Both the position numbers and the translations under genes were made by a program. The notes below the pieces were generated by a model. That model did no database searches. It saw nothing but the letters and a program-made list of their open reading frames with translations, and was not told where the DNA came from. A stretch of DNA of 64,000 nt from Dyella telluris (lineage in GTDB: Bacteria > Pseudomonadota > Gammaproteobacteria > Xanthomonadales > Rhodanobacteraceae). Shown in pieces: positions 28,261-35,446 of the stretch (positions are counted from its first letter, which is position 1; each line of letters opens with the position of its first letter). The DNA is taken from NCBI RefSeq assembly GCF_014297575.1, contig NZ_CP060412.1, positions 2,604,001 through 2,668,000 on the forward strand. The letters are read 5' to 3'.

Positions 28261-28306
28261 CCCTCTCCCCTGCGGGGAGAGGGTTGGGGTGAGGGGCGGG
28301 TGCTCG
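28261..28306 (+). repeat. 46-bp hairpin repeat, copy 1
   Basis: A perfect stem CCCTCTCCCC/GGGGAGAGGG with a TGC loop is followed by TTGGGGTGAGGGGCGGGTGC. It sits 18 bases after the hemB stop codon and may serve as its terminator. Copy 2 is 699 bp downstream in the same orientation. Confidence 0.8.
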
Positions 28307-28959
28307 CCTCACCGCTTCGTTCTTGAACCATCATTCCCGCGAAGCCTGAGAAGGGGCAAGAGCGAGGGGCGCTTTTCAGCAGCCGGAAGGCTGTTCAATT
28401 CGGCCTCGACGTTTCATCAACACCGTCATCCCAGCGCACCCCGCAAAAACGGAGCAAGGGCCGGGTTCCAGAGCCTCGGCGGTTGGCTTTTACCTCACCG
28501 TTCCATCGCTTTTGCCCGTCATCCCAGCGAAAGCTGGAGGCGCTTTTCAACCGCCGTAGGGCGGGTCATCCGGTGCCTTGGCTCTGGCCTTCGGTATGCG
28601 GTGATTCCGCCAGCTTGCCGCTTACGCAGCGGAGGCGTTTCGACCTTCTGCCGAAGGCCGAGTCACTTTTCTTTGCTGGCCCAAAAGTCCCACGGGGATT
28701 AGCTTCGCGTCAAAAGTAACCCAAAGAAATGGCCTGAAGAGCTGGCAGCATGCCGAAGGGATAAGCCCGAACGGCTGAGGAACATTGTCGCTTGGCAACC
28801 TTCGCCTCTACGACGCGAAGCTAGTCCCGTGGGACACAGCGGGTACTTCCAGGCGCTTCGCAACGCGCCGAAGCGCTGAGGACTTAACGCGGAGCGTCGT
28901 GCCGCTACGCGGCACATCCTTCTTTGCAGTCAGGTTGTTTCGCGATGCACACCACTTCT

Positions 28960-29005
28960 CCCTCTCCCCGCCGGGGAGAGGGTCGGGGTGAGGGGTGGGT
29001 GCTCG
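28960..29005 (+). repeat. 46-bp hairpin repeat, copy 2
   Basis: The same CCCTCTCCCC/GGGGAGAGGG stem with a GCC loop, followed by TCGGGGTGAGGGGTGGGTGC, nearly identical to copy 1 at 28261. Confidence 0.8.
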
Positions 29006-29122
29006 CGACGACGTTTCGATCGTGCGAGCTCGGCGAGTTGCCGGTACGCCGCATCCCGTCCATGCGCAGAGGATGCGCTGCGTTTATCCGCTACCGGCCC
29101 GCGGGTCACCCAGCTGCACCAC

Positions 29123-29458
29123 TCACACATGCCGGTAAACCCCCAGATCCGCCTTCACGCCCAGTTTCTGCATGAAGGCCGCCGGATCGAAGCGCTCTAC
29201 GGCATAGCGTGCCTGCATCGCTGCCTTGGCGGCGGACATATGTGATTCGTCCATCCACTCGACCACGGTCATCACGTTGTATTCCCCGGCAAGGTCGGGT
29301 TGGGTGAGGACCAGGTTCTGGCGGCAGCCCGGGAGCTTGTCGAGGGCGTGCTGGGTGAGGTGAAGGCGTTCGAGGAAGGCCGGCCACGCCGGTGCGGGTA
29401 CGTTGAAGCGGTCAATGCGGTAGACCGGGCGGCGGTCGAAGGCGATCTGCTGGCTCAT
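29123..29458 (-). CDS. Small ABM/dimeric alpha-beta barrel protein under SoxR-type control
   Basis: A 111-residue protein that looks like the antibiotic biosynthesis monooxygenase or related ferredoxin-like barrel fold: VYRIDRFNVPAPAWPAFLERL (strand and helix), LPGCRQNLVLTQPD, then YNVMTVVEWMDESHMSAAKAAMQARY, the typical second strand-helix unit. Such proteins act as cofactor-less oxygenases on quinols or as heme or ligand binders. The gene is divergent from soxR, and its promoter spans the SoxR palindrome with a long 19-bp spacer, so it is probably the direct, redox-inducible SoxR target. The substrate is unknown, though a redox-active aromatic is plausible. Confidence 0.8.
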   Translation of the reverse strand: MSQQIAFDRRPVYRIDRFNVPAPAWPAFLERLHLTQHALDKLPGCRQNLVLTQPDLAGEYNVMTVVEWMDESHMSAAKAAMQARYAVERFDPAAFMQKLGVKADLGVYRHV

Positions 29459-29487
29459 GGACGTGCACTCGCGGGGAAGTGCGTGGC

Positions 29488-29518
29488 ACTCTAGGACCTC
29501 AACTTAAGTTGAGGTCAA
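29488..29518 (-). promoter_or_regulatory. SoxR operator and 19-bp-spacer promoter
   Basis: A perfect 20-bp palindrome, ACCTCAACTTAAGTTGAGGT (29496-29515), closely matches the enterobacterial soxS operator. Read on the minus strand, TTGACC (29513-29518) and TAGAGT (29488-29493) form -35 and -10 elements separated by 19 bp. This over-long spacer is the hallmark of MerR-family activation by DNA distortion. Confidence 0.88.
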
Positions 29519-29528
29519 GAGGTATCGG

Positions 29529-29996
29529 ATGAACCAGGCTCCCGGGCATGGCTTGCCGACCACGCTGAGCGTGGGCGAGGTGGCGCGGCGCAGTGGCGTG
29601 GCGGTGTCCACCCTGCATTTCTACGAGGCGAAGGGGCTGATTCACAGCGAGCGATCGGTGGGTAATCAGCGGCGTTATGGGCGCGCAGTGCTGCGGCGTG
29701 TGTCGTTTATCCGTGTGGCGCAGCGCGTAGGCATTTCGCTGGCGGATATCGCCGCGGCGCTTGGCACCCTGCCGGGAACGGCAGCGCCGGGGCGGGAAGA
29801 CTGGGCGCGACTTTCCGCAGCATGGCGGGAAGAGCTGGATGAGCGCATGGCACAGCTGAAGAAACTGCGCGACACGCTGGACGACTGCATCGGTTGCGGC
29901 TGCCTTTCGATTGACCGTTGCCGCCTGCGCAATCCGCACGACAAGCTGGCTCACGAAGGCGCCGGCCCTCGCCGCCTGCTGGTGAAGAAGCGCTGA
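29529..29996 (+). CDS. soxR: Redox-sensitive MerR-family activator SoxR
   Basis: A 155-residue MerR-family regulator. The winged-helix DNA-binding domain begins at LSVGEVARRSGVAVSTLHFYEAKGLI, the dimerisation helix follows, and the [2Fe-2S] cluster motif C120-x2-C123-x-C125-x5-C131 (CIGCGCLSIDRC) is complete. SoxR senses redox-cycling compounds or superoxide by cluster oxidation. GAGG lies before the ATG at 29529, only 13 bp from the operator edge, so SoxR probably represses or modulates its own gene. No soxS is in view, as in non-enteric bacteria where SoxR acts directly. Confidence 0.95.
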   Translation: MNQAPGHGLPTTLSVGEVARRSGVAVSTLHFYEAKGLIHSERSVGNQRRYGRAVLRRVSFIRVAQRVGISLADIAAALGTLPGTAAPGREDWARLSAAWREELDERMAQLKKLRDTLDDCIGCGCLSIDRCRLRNPHDKLAHEGAGPRRLLVKKR

Positions 29997-30016
29997 GGAC
30001 ATCGGCCCGCGCCCTT

Positions 30017-30158
30017 TGTAGGAGCGCACCTTGTGCGCGACCGCGGCATCTCATGTCACCTCGGTCTGCTGCCTGCACGCTTCCCTGTCCTGCGCGGCAT
30101 AAACCGCACACCGAAATGGCGTGTGAGTCTGCAGTCGCGCACAGGGTGCGCTCCTACA
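30017..30158. repeat. Inverted pair of TGTAGGAGCGCAC repeats (REPIN-like)
   Basis: The left copy is at 30017-30046 and begins TGTAGGAGCGCACC; the right copy at 30131-30158 is its inverse, ending GGTGCGCTCCTACA. Each copy is itself palindromic around GCGCAC/GTGCGC. The pair could fold into a long hairpin with an ~84-nt centre. It lies between the stop codons of the convergent soxR and tautomerase genes. Confidence 0.85.
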
Positions 30159-30175
30159 GGGTTGGGCGACGGCCA

Positions 30176-30556
30176 TTACACGTACTGCGCGATGCCGTTG
30201 CCGAACGACCAGTTCTCCTTCCCGGTTTCCAGCAGGTTGATGAAGACATCCTGCGGTCGCAGCCCGGGTTCCTTGCTGAGCAACTCAGCGGCCCGGCGGT
30301 AGAACGCCTGCTTCTGCTCGACCGTGCGCGTGTTGTTGCAGGCGATCTGGATGATCACCAGGTCGTCGCTGCGCCGGATATCGAGGTAATCCGGGTCGGC
30401 ATCGAATTCCTCCGCGTCATGCTGGTGCACGAGGATGAAGCGATCGTTCTGCGGCACGTTGAACGACTCGATCATGGCGCGATAGATGCTGTTGCGGACG
30501 GCGGCGATGTGCTGCGCGCTCTTGCCGCGGCGGAGCGAGATGCGTACGAGGGGCAT
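30176..30556 (-). CDS. Tautomerase-superfamily enzyme (4-oxalocrotonate tautomerase-like)
   Basis: A 126-residue protein. After Met removal, Pro1 (PLVRISLRRGKS) would be the catalytic base of the 4-OT/MIF superfamily. The length and the HDAEEFDADPDYLDIRRSDDLVIIQI middle strand fit the longer Tautomerase_2 subgroup. It would isomerise enol-keto acids or a related small molecule in the cytoplasm. GGAG precedes the ATG. It lies 21 bp downstream of the DUF4865 gene on the same strand, with a divergent LysR regulator beyond, a grouping I know as recurrent in proteobacteria. Confidence 0.88.
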   Translation of the reverse strand: MPLVRISLRRGKSAQHIAAVRNSIYRAMIESFNVPQNDRFILVHQHDAEEFDADPDYLDIRRSDDLVIIQIACNNTRTVEQKQAFYRRAAELLSKEPGLRPQDVFINLLETGKENWSFGNGIAQYV

Positions 30557-30577
30557 GGGGGAATCTCCAGCGGGGCG

Positions 30578-31123
30578 TCAGGGTTGGGAGACATGGCCCA
30601 CGTGGTACCACTGGCCGGGTTGTCCGGCGGGTGGCGTCCGGGACCACAAACGGAAATTCACGCGTGTCCACCTCGTGGGCTCGAAGGCGCTGACGGCGGC
30701 CAGTGCGCCGCGTTCCACATCGTGTTGCAAGGCAGCGCGTTGTTCTTCGCGCAGCGTGTCGAGTGCGGTATGCGGCGCGATGGGCTGGACGTCGCGCGTG
30801 GCGTAGCGCGCCTGCTGCGTGTCGGATGAGGCATGGATATCCCACACCGGCCAGAGGCGGATGACGGGCCATCCGAACGCCTGGGTCAGGCGGACGAAGC
30901 CTTCGCTGCCCAGAAAACGCTGCATGGCCGCGCTGTCATGCCACACGTAGAAAGGCGCGTACAGGTTCTCGGTGGAGGTCGCGCCGCGTTCCGCGTGCAG
31001 GTAGGTCTTGAACCGCAGGCCGTCGAAGTGATCGAGCATGTGGCCCTTCTCCGCGATGCGCTGGCGCACGATGGCCATGTCGTAATCGGCGGGCAGGGTG
31101 AAGCTGTATTGCATGGCGATCAT
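30578..31123 (-). CDS. DUF4865 family protein
   Basis: A 181-residue cytoplasmic protein matching the DUF4865 pattern: MQYSFTLPADYDMAIVRQRIAEKGHMLDHFDGLRFKTYL at the start, ENLYAPFYVWHDSAAMQRFL in the middle, and GWPVIRLWPVWD. The fold looks like a tandem ferredoxin-like barrel of monooxygenase type. Its biochemical role is not established. AGGAAG lies 6 bases before the ATG at 31123; an in-frame ATG at 31114 is also possible. It is the first gene of a two-gene operon with the tautomerase, under the divergent LysR operator. Confidence 0.82.
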   Translation of the reverse strand: MIAMQYSFTLPADYDMAIVRQRIAEKGHMLDHFDGLRFKTYLHAERGATSTENLYAPFYVWHDSAAMQRFLGSEGFVRLTQAFGWPVIRLWPVWDIHASSDTQQARYATRDVQPIAPHTALDTLREEQRAALQHDVERGALAAVSAFEPTRWTRVNFRLWSRTPPAGQPGQWYHVGHVSQP

Positions 31124-31190
31124 GCGGGCTTCCTCGTTGCTTGACGAGGTAAAGCGTAGAGCGGAAAGTATTGTCCCTAAAATCGGAAAA

Positions 31191-31211
31191 TAGTGAACTG
31201 ATAGTCCACTA
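31191..31211. promoter_or_regulatory. LysR-type operator, TAGTG-N11-CACTA
   Basis: A perfect dyad TAGTG (31191-31195) and CACTA (31207-31211) with 11 bp between is a textbook T-N11-A LysR box. It is 8 bp from the LysR start codon, so it probably mediates autorepression, and it lies about 70 bp upstream of the divergent DUF4865 operon, where activation would occur. Confidence 0.75.
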
Positions 31212-31218
31212 AAACGGG

Positions 31219-32118
31219 ATGATGGCTATGCGGCGGATCACCTTTGATCTGGATGTGTTGCGCACCTTCGTCGCCGGCGTGGAGCTGGGCAGCTTCGCCA
31301 AGGCCGCGGAGCGCCTGAATCGCTCGACCTCGGCGGTCAGCGCGCAGCTGAAGAAACTGGAAGAACAGGCCGGCACCCCGGTGCTGCGCAAGTCCGGTCG
31401 CGGTATGTCGCTCACCGAGGCCGGCGAAACCATGCTGGCGTACGCACGCCGCCTGCTCGAACTGAACGACGAGGCTGCCGTGGCCCTGCATGGTGCGGAG
31501 CTGGCAGGCGGGGTTCGCCTGGGCCTGCAGGAAGATTTCGGCGAGAGCATGCTCACCGAGGTACTCGGCCGTTTTGCCCGGGCGCATCCGCGCGTGAAGG
31601 TGGAAGTGCGCATCGCGCGCAACGTCGACCTGCTTGAGCGAATCGCCACGGGCCGCCTCGATCTGGCCCTGGCCTGGGATGCCGGTACGGTGACGCCGTA
31701 CACCGAACGCATGGGCACCGCGCCGCTGCGCTGGATCGCGGGCGCGGATGCCGCGCCCGCGTGGCCACGCGATGACGGCGAACCCCTGCCTCTGGTGATG
31801 CTCGATGCGCCATGCATCATGCGCACCGCCGCCACCACGGCGCTGGACCGGGCAAACATCCCCTGGCGCATCGCCTTCACCAGCGCCAGCCTGGCGGGAA
31901 TCTGGGCGGCGGTGGCGGCAGGCCTTGGCGTGTCGCTACGCACGCCGCACGGGCTGCCGGCCAGCGTGCGTGCGCTGCTGCCGCATGAAACCGTCTTGCC
32001 CTCCTTGGGTGAACTGGGCCTCTCCCTGCATCGCGCAGAAGCCGAACCGGCGTCTGCCGTGGAGTGGCTGGCGGGCATCCTCACGCAACAATGGCAGGGC
32101 CTGCCCTTGGCTGCCTGA
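31219..32118 (+). CDS. LysR-family transcriptional regulator
   Basis: A 299-residue regulator. The N-terminal winged helix (about 8-67: DLDVLRTFVAGVELGSFAKAAERLNRSTSAVSAQLKKLEEQAG) is followed by the linker helix and a periplasmic-binding-like effector domain from about residue 95. It is divergent from the DUF4865-tautomerase operon and overlooks a perfect LysR box, so those genes are its likely targets. The effector is unknown, presumably a substrate of the two enzymes. Start codons at 31219, 31222 and 31228 are all in frame, and none has a clear ribosome-binding site. Confidence 0.9.
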   Translation: MMAMRRITFDLDVLRTFVAGVELGSFAKAAERLNRSTSAVSAQLKKLEEQAGTPVLRKSGRGMSLTEAGETMLAYARRLLELNDEAAVALHGAELAGGVRLGLQEDFGESMLTEVLGRFARAHPRVKVEVRIARNVDLLERIATGRLDLALAWDAGTVTPYTERMGTAPLRWIAGADAAPAWPRDDGEPLPLVMLDAPCIMRTAATTALDRANIPWRIAFTSASLAGIWAAVAAGLGVSLRTPHGLPASVRALLPHETVLPSLGELGLSLHRAEAEPASAVEWLAGILTQQWQGLPLAA

Positions 32119-32210
32119 AACCGCGACGCCGCTCACCCACTCACCTTATCGGGGGCGGCTTACGTCGCCGTGGCGTGGAATAATGCGGATCCCCCGAATG
32201 GAGCGTGCGA

Positions 32211-34058
32211 GTGGATAGCCACCATTTTCTGGAGACGGCGCTGGTTTTCCTGGTAGCGACGGTCATCGCGGTACCGCTGACCAAGCGCTTCCGGCTGGGC
32301 TCCGTGCTGGGCTATCTGCTGGCAGGCATCGTGATCGGCCCGCAGGAGCTGGGCCTGGTGTCCGATACCGCGGGCGTGGCCACCATCTCCGAATTTGGCG
32401 TGGTGCTGATGCTGTTCGTGATCGGGCTGGAACTCTCGCCGCTGCGCCTGTGGGTGATGCGCCGGCAGGTGTTCGGCACCGGCCTGCTGCAGGTGCTGGC
32501 GTCCAGCCTGGTGCTCGGAGGGGCGGCGTACTTCCTGTTCGGCTTCACGGCGAATGCCGCGTTCATCGTCGGCGGCAGCCTGGCGCTGTCGTCCACGGCG
32601 TTCGGCCTGCAGATCCTGGCCGAGCGCAAGGAACCCGGCACGGCGTACGGCCGGCAGGCTTTCGCCATCCTGCTGTTCCAGGATCTTGCCGCCATTCCGC
32701 TGATTGCTGCCGTGCCGCTGCTGGCCAGCGCCTCGACCAAGCATGGCTTCGACCCTTACGCGGTCATGCGCACCATCGCGGCCATCGTGGCGGTGATGGT
32801 CGGTGGCCGCTATCTGCTGCGTCCGGTGTTCCGTTTCGTGGCGAAGACGGACAACGTGGAAGTGTCCACCGCCACCGCGCTGCTGGTGGTGATGGGTACG
32901 GCGTGGCTGATGGAAATGGTTGGCGTGTCGTCCACGCTGGGCGCGTTCCTCGCGGGTGTACTGCTCGCCGATTCGGAATACCGCCACGAGCTGGAATCCC
33001 ATCTGGAGCCATTCAAGGGCCTGCTGCTGGGCTTGTTCTTCATCAGCGTCGGCATGTCGATGGACATCATGCTGCTGGTGCACGAGCCGGGCCTGGTGCT
33101 GTTGCTGGTGCTGGGCCTGCTGCTGGTGAAAGGCCTGCTGCTGTGGCCGCTGGGCCGCATCGTGGGCGGGCTCAGCGGCAGGGACTCGCTGCGCCTCGTC
33201 GCGCTGCTGGCTTGCGGCGGCGAATTCGCCTTCGTGGTGCTCAAGCTCGCCAGTGACCAGGACCTGATCACCGACCGGCAGCATGGCCTGCAGGTGCTCG
33301 CCATCACCTTGTCGATGGCGCTGACGCCGCTGATGGTGGCGGGGCTGGGTCGCTTCCTGCAGACGTCGGAAACCAGGAAGGGAAAGCGCGAGTTCGACAC
33401 CATCGTGACCGACTCGCCGCGCGTGATCATTGCCGGCTACGGCCGCATGGGCCAGATCGTCGCGCGCATGCTGCGCGCGCAGGGCATACCGTTCGTGGCG
33501 CTGGATCACTCGGTGGAACAGATCGACCTGGTGCAGCGCTTCGGCAATTCCAGCGAGGTGTTCTACGGCGATCCGGCGCGTCCGGAACTGCTGCGCGCTG
33601 CCCAGGCCGAGAGCGCCGAAGTATTCGTGCTGGCGGTGGATGATCCGGAAGCCAGCCTGCGCACGGCGCGCGTGGTGCGTCGCATGTACCCCGACCTGCG
33701 CATCATCGCCCGTGCACGCAATCGCCAGCACGTGTGGCGCCTGATGGATCTGGGCGTGGAACTGCCGGTGCGCGAGACGCTGTATTCCAGCCTGAAGATG
33801 ACGCGACAGACGCTGGAAGCCCTCGGCACTTCGCCAGAAACGGCCGCCGATCAGGTCGAACGTTTCCGTCGCACGGATGCCGAGCTGCTCAAGCGGCAGT
33901 ATCTCGTGTACGACGACGACGCGCGCATCGTGCAGACCACGCGCGAAGCGCTGAAGGATCTTGAGCAGCTGTACCAGGCCGATGCCTCGCCCGAGGCCAA
34001 GCGCGAGCGCGAGACGCCAACGGACGCCAAACCCAACGACGAAGACGTCACGCGCTGA
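32211..34058 (+). CDS. kefC: Glutathione-gated potassium/proton antiporter KefB/KefC
   Basis: A 615-residue CPA2-family inner-membrane antiporter. I chose GTG 32211 because GGAG lies 7 bases upstream and the protein then begins MDSHHF, like Escherichia coli KefC (MDSH); the GTG at 32205 is too close to that site. Twelve or so helices span 1-380, with the family signature SEYRHELESHLEPFKGLLLG and FISVGMSMD. A RCK_N Rossmann domain follows (IIAGYGRMGQIVARM, about 405). It protects against electrophiles by acidifying the cytoplasm when glutathione adducts bind. The ancillary KefF or KefG subunit is not encoded nearby. Confidence 0.93.
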   Translation: MDSHHFLETALVFLVATVIAVPLTKRFRLGSVLGYLLAGIVIGPQELGLVSDTAGVATISEFGVVLMLFVIGLELSPLRLWVMRRQVFGTGLLQVLASSLVLGGAAYFLFGFTANAAFIVGGSLALSSTAFGLQILAERKEPGTAYGRQAFAILLFQDLAAIPLIAAVPLLASASTKHGFDPYAVMRTIAAIVAVMVGGRYLLRPVFRFVAKTDNVEVSTATALLVVMGTAWLMEMVGVSSTLGAFLAGVLLADSEYRHELESHLEPFKGLLLGLFFISVGMSMDIMLLVHEPGLVLLLVLGLLLVKGLLLWPLGRIVGGLSGRDSLRLVALLACGGEFAFVVLKLASDQDLITDRQHGLQVLAITLSMALTPLMVAGLGRFLQTSETRKGKREFDTIVTDSPRVIIAGYGRMGQIVARMLRAQGIPFVALDHSVEQIDLVQRFGNSSEVFYGDPARPELLRAAQAESAEVFVLAVDDPEASLRTARVVRRMYPDLRIIARARNRQHVWRLMDLGVELPVRETLYSSLKMTRQTLEALGTSPETAADQVERFRRTDAELLKRQYLVYDDDARIVQTTREALKDLEQLYQADASPEAKRERETPTDAKPNDEDVTR

Positions 34059-34245
34059 CTCCGCACGAATAACAGGCATCGTGATTTCATGCGTTGCCGG
34101 CGCACTCCGTGTGCGCTGCAACTTACGTCGATTCCGCAACTCATTTCGCCGCGAATCGGGAAAGATGGCGCCACCTGAGGGTCGTGCCGCCGGGGGGCGG
34201 GCCGCCTGATGGATTGGGCCAGTCCCGATATCTATCCGGTTTTGC

Positions 34246-35415
34246 ATGAGCCAGTGCGCGCCGCTCCAACCCGTCGTCATCCGTTTCGGGCGATTGGGAG
34301 ACACCATCCTGCTGCAACCGTTGTTGCACAAGCTGCGGCATCGCTATGGCGGTGCCTGCCGGCTGGTGTCGCTCGGTGATTGTTCGCGCGTGCTGTACGA
34401 AGGTCACGAAGACGTGGCAGACGTGCGCCACTTCGACAGCCAGTACGGCTCGCTCTGGCTCAATCCACAGCGGCTGCGCACGGCGTTGTCATTGCGCGAA
34501 CTGCGGCACGCGCCGTTCTACATCTGCGAACCCGACGTGCGTACGCGCACCAAGGTGCGTCCCATGTTGGCCCTGGCCGGCATTCCCGCGCAGCATTGCG
34601 TGTTCATCGAAGACACGCCACTGAACCATGGCGAGCATTGGGTGGACTGGCTGATGCGCTTCGCCGACGAAACGCCGGCCGCCTTTCCTGACGCGCCTTC
34701 CCCGGATCACGACTTGCCCAGTGCACCGCGACTGGAGCCCACGGCCGTCGAACTGGGGGAAGCACAACTGTGGCTGGCGCGACGCAACCTGCAAGGCCAT
34801 CCGCTGGTGCTGCTGCAGCCGGCCAACAAGCGCACCATGCGCTGGAGCGGCGTGCGCAAGGCCGATGACGACGACAAGTCATGGCCGGTGGAACGCTGGG
34901 CCGCGCTGTGCAAGGCCATTCTCGCTGCCATGCCCGAGGCGCGGGTGCTGCTGTGCGGCTCGGCGGCTGAGGCGGGCTACCTCGCCACCATCGGTGCGGC
35001 CGCAGCGGATGAGCGTGTCATCGTTCCGCGCGATGGCTTGCCGCTGGGCCATCTGCGTGCGCTGATGCATATCGCGCACAGCATGGTGTCCGTGGATACC
35101 GGACCGGCGCATCTGGCAGCGGCCGTGGGCTGCCCGCTGGTGGTGTTGTTCGGTAATCGCCTGCCCTCCATGTGGAAGCCGCGCAGCGGCAGCGGAAGCC
35201 CGGTGCATGCCATCGGCGGCTTGCCGGATGTGCCGCGCGTGGATCGCATTGGCCTGGATGAAGTGGTGCAGGCATGGCGTCGGTTGCCGCCCCGTCCGGA
35301 ACACGTCGTACGCAGACTGGTGGAAGAGGCGCTGCACAACGCCGGGTGGAACGGCTGCCTCAACACCTGCCGTTCCATGGGCATCGCCCGGTCGCAGCAA
35401 GCCTTGCATCACTGA
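34246..35415 (+). CDS. GT9 family glycosyltransferase (heptosyltransferase-like)
   Basis: A 389-residue GT-B fold enzyme of the LPS heptosyltransferase family. The N-terminal motif is VIRFGRLGDTILLQPLLHKL, and the C-terminal nucleotide-sugar site contains SVDTGPAHLAAAVGCPLVVLFG. It would add a heptose or related sugar to an LPS-type core at the inner face of the inner membrane. An acidic insert (KADDDDKSWP) precedes the second domain. The start has no strong ribosome-binding site. It is monocistronic, with a strong terminator after it, and not linked to other core genes in view. Confidence 0.88.
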   Translation: MSQCAPLQPVVIRFGRLGDTILLQPLLHKLRHRYGGACRLVSLGDCSRVLYEGHEDVADVRHFDSQYGSLWLNPQRLRTALSLRELRHAPFYICEPDVRTRTKVRPMLALAGIPAQHCVFIEDTPLNHGEHWVDWLMRFADETPAAFPDAPSPDHDLPSAPRLEPTAVELGEAQLWLARRNLQGHPLVLLQPANKRTMRWSGVRKADDDDKSWPVERWAALCKAILAAMPEARVLLCGSAAEAGYLATIGAAAADERVIVPRDGLPLGHLRALMHIAHSMVSVDTGPAHLAAAVGCPLVVLFGNRLPSMWKPRSGSGSPVHAIGGLPDVPRVDRIGLDEVVQAWRRLPPRPEHVVRRLVEEALHNAGWNGCLNTCRSMGIARSQQALHH

Positions 35416-35420
35416 AAGAA

Positions 35421-35446
35421 AAGCCCGCGTTGCGCGGGCTTTTTGT
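35421..35446. terminator. Bidirectional intrinsic terminator
   Basis: The stem AAGCCCGCG/CGCGGGCTT (35421-35429 and 35433-35441) has a TTG loop, an A-rich run on the left and TTTTGTTT on the right. It separates the convergent GT9 and ankyrin genes and should end transcripts from both. Confidence 0.9.

Larger units (their letters stand above)
28243..29122. repeat. Non-coding repeat island after hemB
   Basis: About 880 bases with no convincing gene. It holds two direct copies of a ~46-bp hairpin repeat (28261-28306 and 28960-29005). Between them are fragments of the GTCATCCCAGC type (near 28424 and 28520) and an inverted motif built on CTTTTCTTTG and CAAAGAAA (about 28666-28733). Short open frames across it have biased, repeat-derived translations. 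The block looks like an accumulation of dispersed repeats rather than a decayed gene. Confidence 0.7.

Noticed and set aside
28783..28991. Short frames within the repeat island after hemB
   Set aside because: They are translations of dispersed repeats, a familiar source of false hypothetical proteins.
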